In this document: positions 16,147 through 24,148 of the stretch, piece by piece | Layout of the letters: each line of letters starts with the position of its first letter | How positions within the stretch are numbered: the stretch's first letter is position 1 | DNA from: Avoscillospira sp045580485 | GTDB lineage: Bacteria; Bacillota; Clostridia; Oscillospirales; Oscillospiraceae | Length of the DNA stretch: 62,256 nucleotides | Assembly: GCA_045580485.1 (NCBI GenBank) | Contig: JAZNNW010000027.1 | Coordinates: 1 to 62,256 of the forward strand | Direction of reading: 5' to 3' | The notes under the pieces: model-generated | Databases searched by the model: none | What the model was told of the DNA's origin: nothing | What the model saw: the letters and a program-made list of their open reading frames with translations, nothing else | Translations under genes and position numbers: made by a program

Positions 16147-17424
16147 TCAATCTTCCTCAAAACGGACGGTTGCACTGCGGGCATGGGCCTGCAGACCTTC
16201 CTTATTGGCAAAGGCAGCGACTTTATTTGCAACCTTGCCCAGTGCATCACGGGTAAAGTATGTATACTGAGATTTCTTCACGAAGTCATCTACAGAAAGG
16301 GGACTGGAGAACCGGGCAGTACCGCTGGTGGGTAGGGTATGATTGGGACCTGCCATATAATCGCCCAACGCCTCGGGACAGTTTTTTCCAAGGAAAATAG
16401 AACCGGCATGGGTGATCGCATCCAGATAATCAAAGGGTGCATCCACACAAAGCTCCAGATGCTCAGGTGCCAGAGCATTGGAAATGGCAATGGCGGAGTC
16501 AAGACTTTCGGCCACAATGATCTTGCCGTTATTTTCAATCGAGCTTCTTGCGATCTCCTCACGGGGGAGCAGAGGCAGTTGGCACTCCAGTTCCTGCTGC
16601 ACAGCAAGTGCCAGTTCATAACTGTCGGTGACCAGAACGGCGCTTGCCATTCTGTCATGCTCTGCCTGAGAAAGTAAATCAGCAGCAACGACCTTGGGAT
16701 CGCAAGTTTTGTCAGCAATGACAAGGATCTCGCTGGGGCCTGCGATCATATCGATGGAGACCATGCCGAAGACTTGTCTCTTGGCTTCTGCCACATAGGC
16801 GTTGCCGGGACCAACGATTTTGTCGACCTTGGGAACGGACTCCGTACCGTAAGCCAGAGCAGCCACAGCCTGTGCACCGCCCATTTTGAATACTCGATCC
16901 ACACCGGCAATTTTGGCAGCTGCCAGAATGGCTGCCGGGATTCTTCCGTCTTTTCCGGGAGGGGTCACCATCACAATCTGCTTGCAGCCTGCCAGCTTGG
17001 CGGGAATGGAATCCATCAGGACAGTGGAGGGATACGCAGCTGTGCCGCCGGGAACATAGATGCCGACATTCTCGATGGGCATAATCTTTTGCCCCATGAT
17101 CACACCGGTTTTTTCGGTGATGATAAAGCTGCTGCGAATTTGCTGACGATGGAAAAGACGAATGTTATCGGCAGCTTCTTCCAGAACTTCCAGAAATTCC
17201 GGTTCAACCTCATTCATGGCGGCATTGCGTTCTTCAGCGGTCACTTCCAAAGCAGAGAGTTTTACTCTGTCAAACTTTTCTGCGTAATTGTAGAGGGCAG
17301 CATCTCCGTTGGTCTTAACATTGTTGATGATCTCTGTTACTGCATCGGTGACCTGTTCAGTGGGAACAGAACGGGAGAGAATCTCATCCAAGGTCACTTC
17401 GTTTTCTTTCAAAATTCGGATCAT
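16147..17424 (-). CDS. hisD: Histidinol dehydrogenase
   Basis: A 425-residue zinc enzyme that oxidises histidinol to histidine in two NAD-dependent steps. Signatures include YVPGGTAAYPSTVLM, GPGNAYVAEAKR, the SQAEHD motif with zinc and catalytic residues, and EHLEL. It overlaps the hisG stop by ATGA. Confidence 0.98.
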   Translation of the reverse strand: MIRILKENEVTLDEILSRSVPTEQVTDAVTEIINNVKTNGDAALYNYAEKFDRVKLSALEVTAEERNAAMNEVEPEFLEVLEEAADNIRLFHRQQIRSSFIITEKTGVIMGQKIMPIENVGIYVPGGTAAYPSTVLMDSIPAKLAGCKQIVMVTPPGKDGRIPAAILAAAKIAGVDRVFKMGGAQAVAALAYGTESVPKVDKIVGPGNAYVAEAKRQVFGMVSIDMIAGPSEILVIADKTCDPKVVAADLLSQAEHDRMASAVLVTDSYELALAVQQELECQLPLLPREEIARSSIENNGKIIVAESLDSAIAISNALAPEHLELCVDAPFDYLDAITHAGSIFLGKNCPEALGDYMAGPNHTLPTSGTARFSSPLSVDDFVKKSQYTYFTRDALGKVANKVAAFANKEGLQAHARSATVRFEED

Positions 17425-18056
17425 TCTGCCTTCACCTGACCTTTCAGTCCTGCCACTATGGCAGAGATCTGTTCATGCTTAAATTTGTAGCTGACCTTAT
17501 TGCTGATGAGTCTTGCGCTGATGGGAACAATGGTCTCAAAGGGGACCAGGTCATTTTCTTTTAAGGTTGTACCGGTTTCCACAATATCCACAATGACATC
17601 AGAAAGACCCAAAATCGGTGCCAGCTCAATGGAGCCGTTGAGTTTGATGATATCAATGTCACGGCACTGAGCGTTGTAATAGCTGCGTGCAATATTGACA
17701 AATTTCGTAGCGACACGCAATGTCCGTTCCTTATTATCACGGAAATCACTTTTTGCAGCAACAGCCATGCGGCATTTGCCCATGTGGAGGTCAACCAATT
17801 CATAGACATCCGGCTTATACTCCAGAAGAATATCCTTGCCTGCACCGCCAATATCGGCAGCGCCCCGTTCCACATAGATGGCAACATCGGAGGGCTTCAC
17901 CCAGAAGAAGCGAACGCCGGCATTCGGATTTTCAAAAATCAGTTTTCTGTTGTTTTCCTTGATGCTGGGACAGTCAAAGCCGGCTTGCTCAAACATAGCA
18001 TAGACTTTTTCACCCAGTCGGCCCTTGGGCAGAGCCACATTAACCATTGTTTTCAA
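17421..18056 (-). CDS. hisG: ATP phosphoribosyltransferase catalytic subunit, short form
   Basis: A 211-residue HisG of the short type, lacking the C-terminal regulatory domain and therefore needing HisZ, which is encoded just upstream. It catalyses the first, feedback-controlled step of histidine synthesis. Visible are ALPKGRLGEK near the start, a GGAGKD loop and the PRPP-binding DIVETGTTLKEN motif. The ORF begins with TTG 18056, which has a GGGAGGGTGG run upstream; ATG 18047 is the alternative start. Overlaps hisZ by 17 bases. Confidence 0.97.
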   Translation of the reverse strand: MKTMVNVALPKGRLGEKVYAMFEQAGFDCPSIKENNRKLIFENPNAGVRFFWVKPSDVAIYVERGAADIGGAGKDILLEYKPDVYELVDLHMGKCRMAVAAKSDFRDNKERTLRVATKFVNIARSYYNAQCRDIDIIKLNGSIELAPILGLSDVIVDIVETGTTLKENDLVPFETIVPISARLISNKVSYKFKHEQISAIVAGLKGQVKAE

Positions 18057-19128
18057 GCAGTTCCACCCTCCCGTTTTTATACTGCATCAGCTGACGGCAG
18101 CAAAGTCCTGCAGTTTTCTCCTTCAGGAGAAGAATACTGCCGCCGTTGACAGAAATGCCGTTCACCGCCAGTGAAAGTGCCGCTACATCGGCAGAATCAT
18201 CGTAGAGCATGATGATATCGACATCAAATTCTTTGTTTTCAGCTGCTAGCCGTTCCAACTGATCCAGATATACAGCAAAACCGATGCCGCCTGCGTTCTT
18301 GTTCATCTTGGTCATGAGCTTATCGTACTGACCACCGGCGAGGACACCGGAGGGAATTCCATCCACATAACCACGGAATACAATTCCGTTGTAATAGTTC
18401 ATGTCATTGACAATGGAGAAATCAAGCTGCACATGATCTTCCAGACCGTTTTGCTGCAGAACAAGATAAATGGTTTTCAACTGTTCCAGGGCTTCCTGAG
18501 ATGCTGCTGTGCGGCACAAAGCAGAAAGACAGGGGAGAACAGTCCTCATCGGACCACTGGTCTGCAGGAGCGTTCGGAGCAGGGAAGTGTCAACACCGTC
18601 GATTTCCAGTGCATCCTCATTCTTATCTGCGATAGCACGAAGAATCTGTGCTCTCTGTTCATAGCTGACCGGCATTGCATCCAGCAAATCAGTAACGATC
18701 TGTAGGTGAGAAATATCCAGAACATAACGATCAGAGATGACGGACAGACTCTTTGCAGCCAAAACGATGACTTCACAAAGCTCATAGCAGCCGATGTCAC
18801 CCAGACACTCCAGTCCAGCCTGCATGATCTCACGGAAGGTATCTTCCCGGCGATAAACATTTTCGCTGTAATGGACCTTCTGCAGAGGCGTGGCATCTTT
18901 TCTGAAATTCTTGACGATGGACAGGGTAACATCCGGCTTCAGCGCCATCAAAGTGCCGTCGGCTTCTGTGAAGGTAATGACACCGTCAGATACCAAAAAA
19001 TCCTTATTCTGCATATAAAGCTCGTAGGCTTCGAATTTACTCATTTTGAAGGGCGCATAGCCTCTGCTCTGATACAGTTCCCGCAGGGCATATACGACCT
19101 TTTCTTCTGGCTTAAGCAGTGCGCTCAT
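18040..19128 (-). CDS. hisZ: ATP phosphoribosyltransferase regulatory subunit
   Basis: A 362-residue paralogue of class-II histidyl-tRNA synthetase lacking the anticodon-binding domain. It forms the hetero-octamer with short HisG and mediates histidine feedback. The LKPDVTLSIVKNF motif corresponds to synthetase motif 2 region, and GGQYDKLM (GxYDxL) marks the histidine-A-type segment. It starts inside the end of yerC (17-base overlap). Confidence 0.95.
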   Translation of the reverse strand: MSALLKPEEKVVYALRELYQSRGYAPFKMSKFEAYELYMQNKDFLVSDGVITFTEADGTLMALKPDVTLSIVKNFRKDATPLQKVHYSENVYRREDTFREIMQAGLECLGDIGCYELCEVIVLAAKSLSVISDRYVLDISHLQIVTDLLDAMPVSYEQRAQILRAIADKNEDALEIDGVDTSLLRTLLQTSGPMRTVLPCLSALCRTAASQEALEQLKTIYLVLQQNGLEDHVQLDFSIVNDMNYYNGIVFRGYVDGIPSGVLAGGQYDKLMTKMNKNAGGIGFAVYLDQLERLAAENKEFDVDIIMLYDDSADVAALSLAVNGISVNGGSILLLKEKTAGLCCRQLMQYKNGRVELLENNG

Positions 19129-19426
19129 CCTGTTCCTCCTCAGCGAAATTCATCCGTTCCAGAGTCAGCTTGTAGCCGCTGTTGCCATACATCAGACATT
19201 TTTTTACACGGCAAATGGTGGCGGTGCTGGCACCCGTACGCTGATTGATCTCATTATAGCTTTTGCCTTCCCAAAGAAGCTCTGCAACTTCAAACCGCTG
19301 GGCGATTTCTTCGATCTCTCGGATGGTACAGGCATCTTCAAAAAACTCATAACATTCATCTATTGACCGCAGAGACAAAATGGCTTGAAACAAGCGGTCT
19401 GTCGATTTCCGATGAAGCAGATCCAT
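19112..19426 (-). CDS. YerC/YecD family TrpR-related protein
   Basis: A 104-residue helical DNA-binding protein of the TrpR superfamily. The helix-turn-helix lies around residues 60-80 (SYNEINQRTGASTATICRV). The start at ATG 19426 is favoured by AAGGA 6 bases upstream; ATG 19447 has no good ribosome-binding site. It is the first gene of the histidine operon and overlaps hisZ, so a regulatory role in histidine synthesis is a reasonable inference, but the ligand and target are unknown. Confidence 0.86.
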   Translation of the reverse strand: MDLLHRKSTDRLFQAILSLRSIDECYEFFEDACTIREIEEIAQRFEVAELLWEGKSYNEINQRTGASTATICRVKKCLMYGNSGYKLTLERMNFAEEEQDERTA

Positions 19427-19459
19427 ATACAAATTCCTTTCAAACATTAGTCCATTAAC

Positions 19460-19488
19460 ATTTTAACGCTTCATCGTGATAAAATCAA
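19460..19488 (-). promoter_or_regulatory. Promoter of the histidine operon
   Basis: On the minus strand, TTGATT (19483-19488), a 17-base spacer and TAAAAT (19460-19465). The leader to yerC is under 35 bases, so there is no room for a T-box or attenuator. Confidence 0.72.
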
Positions 19489-19551
19489 CAATTATTTTCC
19501 ATAAAGATAAGGATATTCGTAGGATATTTTTGTGCTTATTGGCAGATACAG

Positions 19552-19583
19552 AAAAAATACGCCAAGACACATGGCCTTGACGC
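19552..19583 (-). terminator. Terminator of RNase P RNA
   Basis: On the minus strand, a CGTCAAG...CTTGGCG stem (one G-T pair) is followed by TATTTTTT. It separates rnpB from the downstream his operon. Confidence 0.85.
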
Positions 19584-19589
19584 ACTTTT

Positions 19590-19935
19590 TATACGATCGG
19601 GTCTATAAGCCGGGTTCTGTGTTCGACAGTCATCTATCTAGCCGCAGGATTGCTCCTGCGATCCAGCCACCTGATCGGAAACAGCCGGGCAAGCCTTGTT
19701 TCCTCTGCGGTGTTGCTCCGGATAGAGTTTGCAGCGATGGATGCTTCCACACCATCGGGTGCGCTCTTACCGCACCTTTCCACCCTTACCATCCGAAGAT
19801 GGCGGTATATCTCTGTTGCACTTTTCCTGAAGTTGCCTTCGGCGGGCGTTACCCGTTATCCTTGCCCTGTGGAGCCCGGACTTTCCTCATGTACGGCCTT
19901 TCGGCACTGCACACGCGACTGTCCAACCCGGTCGC
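19590..19935 (-). ncRNA. rnpB: RNase P RNA, bacterial class A
   Basis: About 346 bases, the catalytic RNA that cuts tRNA 5' leaders. On the minus strand, the universally conserved GAGGAAAGTCCGGGCTCC (complement at 19871-19888) and the 3' segment AACCCGGCTTATAG (near 19604-19617) are both present. So is the GGTGCGGTAAGAGCGCACC helix region. Helix P1 pairs bases 19925-19934 with 19594-19603 with one mismatch. The 5' end is set from a promoter whose -10 ends at 19942; the 3' end lies just before a terminator. Ends may be off by a few bases. Confidence 0.96.
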
Positions 19936-19941
19936 CCGGTT

Positions 19942-19970
19942 ATTTTACTTTATTTTGGGCTTATTGTCAA
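19942..19970 (-). promoter_or_regulatory. rnpB promoter
   Basis: On the minus strand, TTGACA (19965-19970), a 17-base spacer and TAAAAT (19942-19947), placing the start near 19935. Confidence 0.85.
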
Positions 19971-19975
19971 ATGAA

Positions 19976-20004
19976 TTGCAAAAACCGTAGACAATGGCTA
20001 TAAT
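19976..20004 (+). promoter_or_regulatory. murD promoter
   Basis: TTGCAA (19976-19981), a 17-base spacer and TATAAT (19999-20004). It is back to back with the rnpB promoter, the two -35 boxes being 5 bases apart. The start near 20011 rules out a murD start codon at 20005. Confidence 0.85.
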
Positions 20005-20034
20005 ATGGATAGATCAAGAAAACGAGGTATCTCC

Positions 20035-21408
20035 ATGAATCAATTGGTAGATCGCTATTTTGAAGCGCTGAAAGGCAAGCGTATTGCTGTGCTCGGTATC
20101 GGTGTCAGCAACCGCCCCTTGATCCGCATGCTTCTGGATCGTGGGTTATCCGTGACTGCTTGTGATAAAGCAGATCGTGGAGATTTGGATAGGGAAGTGC
20201 TGGATTTGGAAGCATCCGGTGCTGTTTTGCATCTGGGACAAAGCTATCTGGAAGATCTGCAGGCGGATGTGGTGTTCCGCACACCCGGTATGCATCCCAA
20301 TATTCCTGCCCTGTGCGCTCTGAGAGAGAACGGTGCAGTGATTACCTCTGAGATGGAAGCGTTCTTTTCTGTCTGTCCCTGTCCCATCATTGCTGTGACA
20401 GGCTCCGACGGAAAGACAACGACGACAACGCTCATCGCAGAGATTCTAAAACAGGCAGGCCACCGTGTATGGATTGGCGGCAACATCGGTCAGCCGCTGC
20501 TTCCCCTGGCAGATCAGATGGAGAAAGACGACTATGCCGTCGTGGAACTGAGCTCTTTCCAGCTGATGCACATGAAACAGTCCCCTTATATTGCGGTGGT
20601 CACCAATCTGGCGCCCAATCATCTGGATGTCCACAAGGACATGGAGGAGTATATTGAGGCAAAAGCCAATATTTATCTCCATCAGAAGGAAAATGATCGA
20701 CTGGTGCTGAATCTGGATAATCCCATTACAGCCTCTTTTGGCGAAAAAGCGGTGGCAGAAGTCTCCTGTTTTTCCAGAGAAAAGAAACTGGAAAAAGGCG
20801 TCTGTTTCTACGATAACACCATTTTTCAAGACGGAGAGGCAGTCATGACTCGGGATGATATTGCCATTCCGGGATTGCACAATGTGGAAAACTATATGGC
20901 AGCCATTGCTGCTGTGGATGGATTGGCATCCGTCGAAGACATTTTGGCTGTTGCCAGAAATTTCAAGGGTGTGGAGCATCGAATCGAGCTGGTGCGGGAA
21001 CTGGAAGGCGTCCGGTATTATAACGATTCTATCGCCAGCAGCCCCTCCAGAACCATTGCCGGTCTTCATGCCTTTGAGCAGAAGGTAATTTTGATTGCCG
21101 GCGGCTATGACAAGCAGATTCCCTTTGATGTTCTTGGGCCGGAAATCATCGCCCATGTCAAGGCGCTGATTTTGTGCGGTCACACCGCAAAGAAAATCAG
21201 AGATGCAGTTCTGTCTGCGCCGGGTTATGTCCCCGATCAACTTCCTATAAAGATCACAGACAATCTTTCTGAGGCTGTGTCGGCGGCAAAGGAACTTGCT
21301 GTTCCCGGCGATGTGGTGACCCTGTCTCCTGCGTGTGCGGCCTTCGATCAGTTTAAGAACTTTATGGTTCGAGGCAAGACCTACAAGGATATCGTTATGA
21401 ACCTGTAA
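20035..21408 (+). CDS. murD: UDP-N-acetylmuramoyl-L-alanine--D-glutamate ligase
   Basis: A 457-residue cytoplasmic Mur ligase adding D-Glu to UDP-MurNAc-L-Ala during peptidoglycan precursor synthesis. The P-loop GSDGKTTT is at residues 123-130, the metal-binding NLAPNHLDVH follows near 203, and the YNDSIASSPSRT segment is the Mur-ligase core motif. ATG 20035 has GAGG 7 bases upstream and suits the mapped promoter. First gene of a murD-ispD-ispF group. Confidence 0.97.
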   Translation: MNQLVDRYFEALKGKRIAVLGIGVSNRPLIRMLLDRGLSVTACDKADRGDLDREVLDLEASGAVLHLGQSYLEDLQADVVFRTPGMHPNIPALCALRENGAVITSEMEAFFSVCPCPIIAVTGSDGKTTTTTLIAEILKQAGHRVWIGGNIGQPLLPLADQMEKDDYAVVELSSFQLMHMKQSPYIAVVTNLAPNHLDVHKDMEEYIEAKANIYLHQKENDRLVLNLDNPITASFGEKAVAEVSCFSREKKLEKGVCFYDNTIFQDGEAVMTRDDIAIPGLHNVENYMAAIAAVDGLASVEDILAVARNFKGVEHRIELVRELEGVRYYNDSIASSPSRTIAGLHAFEQKVILIAGGYDKQIPFDVLGPEIIAHVKALILCGHTAKKIRDAVLSAPGYVPDQLPIKITDNLSEAVSAAKELAVPGDVVTLSPACAAFDQFKNFMVRGKTYKDIVMNL

Positions 21409-21422
21409 AGAGGTGACAGATA

Positions 21423-22151
21423 TTGCTGAAGAAACTGTTAAATCTGGCAAGTAAAAGAAAAAACAGCCGATGTGCTGCGGTCATCGTTGCGGCAGGTCAG
21501 GCAAGCCGTATGAAGGGCGAAGATAAAATTCTTTCAGAACTCTGCGGAAAGTCTGTCATTGAGAGAAGTGTTGAGGCTTTTCAAAAGTGCGCCTGTGTGG
21601 ACGAAATCATTGTTGTCACAAGAAAGGATTTGATTGGTCATATTCGCTCTCTTTGCGGAGCAAAGGGCTTTACAAAGGTGACTGCTGTGGTGGAAGGCGG
21701 AGCTTCAAGAGCTGACTCTGTTATGAATGGATTGACTTGCGTTTCCGATCATATCGGTCTGGCTGCAATTCATGACGGTGCCCGTCCGTTAGTTACAACG
21801 GAGGTCATAGAACAGGCAGTCAGAAGAGCACAGCAGTATCATGCGGCGGCGCCGGCCATTCCTGTAAAGGACACCATCAAGGTGGCGAAAGAACACTTTG
21901 TTCAAAGTACGCCGGATCGATCTTCTCTTTTTGCTGTGCAGACTCCTCAGGTGTTTGATTATGATTTGCTTCGTGGTGCCCTGCAAAATGTCATGGATAA
22001 GGGTTTGCCGATTACCGATGACTGCTCTGCCGTGGAGGCGCTGGGCATGAGCGTTTATCTCAGCCAGGGCTGTGAAGAAAACATCAAGATCACGACGCCG
22101 ATGGATCTGGTTTTGGCAGATGCGGTACTGAAAAGGAGGCAGCAGGAATGA
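21423..22151 (+). CDS. ispD: 2-C-methyl-D-erythritol 4-phosphate cytidylyltransferase
   Basis: A 242-residue enzyme making CDP-methylerythritol in the MEP route to isoprenoids. The CTP loop AAGQASRMKGEDKIL is near residues 23-37, and HDGARPLV and a TPQVFDYDLL motif are present. The start is a TTG at 21423 with AGAGGTGACAG upstream. The first 15 residues (KKLLNLASKRKN) are basic and extra compared with the usual start, so the true start could be a little later. Overlaps ispF by ATGA. Confidence 0.95.
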   Translation: MLKKLLNLASKRKNSRCAAVIVAAGQASRMKGEDKILSELCGKSVIERSVEAFQKCACVDEIIVVTRKDLIGHIRSLCGAKGFTKVTAVVEGGASRADSVMNGLTCVSDHIGLAAIHDGARPLVTTEVIEQAVRRAQQYHAAAPAIPVKDTIKVAKEHFVQSTPDRSSLFAVQTPQVFDYDLLRGALQNVMDKGLPITDDCSAVEALGMSVYLSQGCEENIKITTPMDLVLADAVLKRRQQE

Positions 22152-22615
22152 GAATCGGACACGGCTACGATGTCCACCGTCTGGTGGAAGGAAGAAAACT
22201 CATTCTGGGCGGTGTAGAAATCCCCTATGAAAAAGGACTGGATGGACACTCTGATGCGGATGTTCTGGTCCATGCGGTGATGGACGCCTTGCTCGGCGCT
22301 GCAGCCCTCGGCGATATCGGAAAGCATTTTCCTGATACGGATGATATCTACCGTGGCATCGACAGCCTGCTTCTGCTGGATCGTGTTAGTGAAGCTATTG
22401 CGCAGAGCGGCTATCAAATTTCCAATGTGGATGTAACTGTCATTGCCCAAAAACCGAAGCTGTCTCCGTACATTACTCGTATGAAAGAAACATTGGTCAA
22501 GCGGCTTCATCTTTCTGAAGATCAACTGAATATTAAGGCAACAACGGAAGAGCATCTTGGCTTCACCGGTCGGGGAGAGGGTATCTCTTGTCATGCTGTG
22601 TGTCTTCTGGAGTAA
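22148..22615 (+). CDS. ispF: 2-C-methyl-D-erythritol 2,4-cyclodiphosphate synthase
   Basis: A 155-residue trimeric zinc enzyme, forming the cyclic diphosphate of the MEP pathway. The metal-binding GHGYDVHRL is at the N-terminus, LDGHSDADVLVHA holds the second His/Asp set, and the C-terminal TTEEHLGFTGRGEGI motif is intact. Its start is coupled to ispD. The two MEP genes with murD link isoprenoid (undecaprenyl) and wall synthesis. Confidence 0.98.
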   Translation: MRIGHGYDVHRLVEGRKLILGGVEIPYEKGLDGHSDADVLVHAVMDALLGAAALGDIGKHFPDTDDIYRGIDSLLLLDRVSEAIAQSGYQISNVDVTVIAQKPKLSPYITRMKETLVKRLHLSEDQLNIKATTEEHLGFTGRGEGISCHAVCLLE

Positions 22616-22618
22616 GGA

Positions 22619-22646
22619 ACACCCCTCTGTAAAAACGGAGGGGTGT
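22619..22646 (+). other. Stable hairpin after ispF without T run
   Basis: A 12-bp stem (22619-22630 with 22635-22646, one G-T pair) and a 4-base loop. No T run follows, so it is a poor intrinsic terminator; it may stabilise the 3' end or only partly terminate. Confidence 0.55.
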
Positions 22647-22692
22647 ATCGATTCGTCCGAAACCGACATACGATGGATGGGAGGGTAGAGCA

Positions 22693-22947
22693 ATGGATGC
22701 TTATTATTTTACCTTTCAATCTATGACACAAGCGCAGACAGCCGCAGCAGCTCTGCAGCGGCATGGTTATTCTGCGATATTTATGCGTGCGCCAAAGAGA
22801 ATATCGATGACCGGCTGCGGTTATGCGGTGCAAATCCGGCTGACAGATATCTACAGTGCTCTGTCTGTACTGGGAAATTCCGCCATGATTCCGAAAAAGA
22901 TATTTCGTTCCGCAGGGAATGGAGATGTTACGGAGGTGTTCCTGTGA
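22693..22947 (+). CDS. DUF3343 domain protein (putative Se/S carrier-like)
   Basis: An 84-residue protein of the DUF3343 family, recognised by the FTFQS beginning and the PKRISMTGCGYAV segment, matching the conserved P-x-R-x-x-S-x-x-CG region. Members are linked by gene context to selenium or sulfur handling, and the Cys in TGCG (residue 42) is a plausible sulfur/selenium carrier site. It overlaps the following desulfurase-like gene by ATGA (22944-22947), which fits a donor-carrier pair (inference). Confidence 0.85.
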   Translation: MDAYYFTFQSMTQAQTAAAALQRHGYSAIFMRAPKRISMTGCGYAVQIRLTDIYSALSVLGNSAMIPKKIFRSAGNGDVTEVFL

Positions 22948-24056
22948 TCTACTTGGATCATGCCGCAACCTCCATGCACAAGCCGCCGCAGGTTTACCGG
23001 GCAGTTCTGGATGCTATGCGATCCTGCGCCAGTCTGGGGCGGAGCGGACATGAGGCAGCTCTGCGTGCTGCGGAGGTTGCTTTTTCATGTCGGAAGAAAG
23101 CAGCAGAACTGTTTGATGCAAAACCGGAACAGGTGGTCTTCACTTCCAATGCCACCCACGGCTTAAATATAGCGATTCGCTCTCTGGTTGAACCCGGAGA
23201 TCGGGTTGTCGTTTCCGGGTTTGAGCACAGCGCAGTGATACGCCCCCTATGTCACATCGGGGCGAATATCGCTGCAGCAGGCAAAAAATTGTTCGATCCG
23301 AAAGATACCCTTGATGCTTTTCGGCAGGCTATCACACCGGACACAAAGGCTGTGATCTGTACTCATGTTTCCAATGTTTTCGGGTATATCCTTCCGGTGA
23401 GGGAGATTGCAGAACTCTGCGCAAAGGGAAGAATTCCGTTTGTGCTGGATGCGGCGCAGTCTGCAGGTGTGCTGCCGGTGTCTTTGCGGGATCTTCGAGC
23501 TGCGTTTATCGCAATGCCCGGGCATAAGGGTCTTCTTGGTCCCCAGGGAACCGGACTGCTGATTTGTGGACAGCTGCCAAAACCCCTTCTTGCCGGAGGT
23601 ACTGGCAGTAATTCTCTCGACGAAAATATGCCGGACTTCTTGCCGGACATTGCTGAGGTTGGAACGCACAATGTACCGGGCATTGCCGGTCTTTCTGCAG
23701 GTTTATCCTGGCTACAAAGTGTTGGAATTGATGCTGTCAGACAAAAAGAAGCGAGACTTTTGCAGTGTTTAGAGTCTGAATTACAGGAATTGCGTTGCCT
23801 GCAATACTTTTACGGAGGTACAGATAGGCAGACCGCAGTCTTATCTTTTCAGGTGGACAAAACTGACTGTGAAACTGTTGCGCAAAAGCTGGCGGAAGCA
23901 GGCATTGCGGTACGGGCAGGACTGCATTGCGCACCTTTGGCTCACAAATCTGCCGGTACACTGAAAGAGGGGACTGTACGGGTTAGTATGTCTGCTGAAA
24001 ACACAGAGTCGGATATTGCTGCATTGATTGAGAATTTGAAACAAATTCTTCCCTGA
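22944..24056 (+). CDS. Class-V aminotransferase, cysteine desulfurase-like
   Basis: A 370-residue fold-type I PLP enzyme of the SufS/CsdB-like group, expected to take sulfur or selenium from cysteine or selenocysteine. The N-terminal YLDHAATS, TSNATHGLN and VLDAAQSAGV motifs are typical. PLP lysine lies in the MPGHKGLLG segment and the sulfur-accepting Cys in RAGLHCAPLAH. It is coupled to the DUF3343 gene. A second paralogue sits at 59642-60781 beside yedE. No IscU/SufU scaffold is adjacent, so a carrier role rather than Fe-S assembly is more likely. Confidence 0.92.
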   Translation: MIYLDHAATSMHKPPQVYRAVLDAMRSCASLGRSGHEAALRAAEVAFSCRKKAAELFDAKPEQVVFTSNATHGLNIAIRSLVEPGDRVVVSGFEHSAVIRPLCHIGANIAAAGKKLFDPKDTLDAFRQAITPDTKAVICTHVSNVFGYILPVREIAELCAKGRIPFVLDAAQSAGVLPVSLRDLRAAFIAMPGHKGLLGPQGTGLLICGQLPKPLLAGGTGSNSLDENMPDFLPDIAEVGTHNVPGIAGLSAGLSWLQSVGIDAVRQKEARLLQCLESELQELRCLQYFYGGTDRQTAVLSFQVDKTDCETVAQKLAEAGIAVRAGLHCAPLAHKSAGTLKEGTVRVSMSAENTESDIAALIENLKQILP

Positions 24057-24074
24057 AATTATTGCTGTAAGCAC

Positions 24075-24103
24075 TTGCTAAATTCACGATTCTGGGCTAT
24101 AAT
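24075..24103 (+). promoter_or_regulatory. cdaA promoter
   Basis: TTGCTA (24075-24080), a 17-base spacer and TATAAT (24098-24103), 45 bases before the cdaA start. Confidence 0.78.
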
Positions 24104-24148
24104 TATTTTGCTTCTTTATAGCTACTTTCAGAATGGTGGTGTGAGCCA

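Noticed and set aside
19427..19589. T-box or attenuator before the his operon
   Set aside because: The promoter at 19460-19488 leaves a leader of under 35 bases, and the hairpin at 19552-19583 is the rnpB terminator.
19532..20003. Open frames of 152 and 117 aa over 19532-20003
   Set aside because: They cover the complement of RNase P RNA, whose conserved core is clear on the minus strand.
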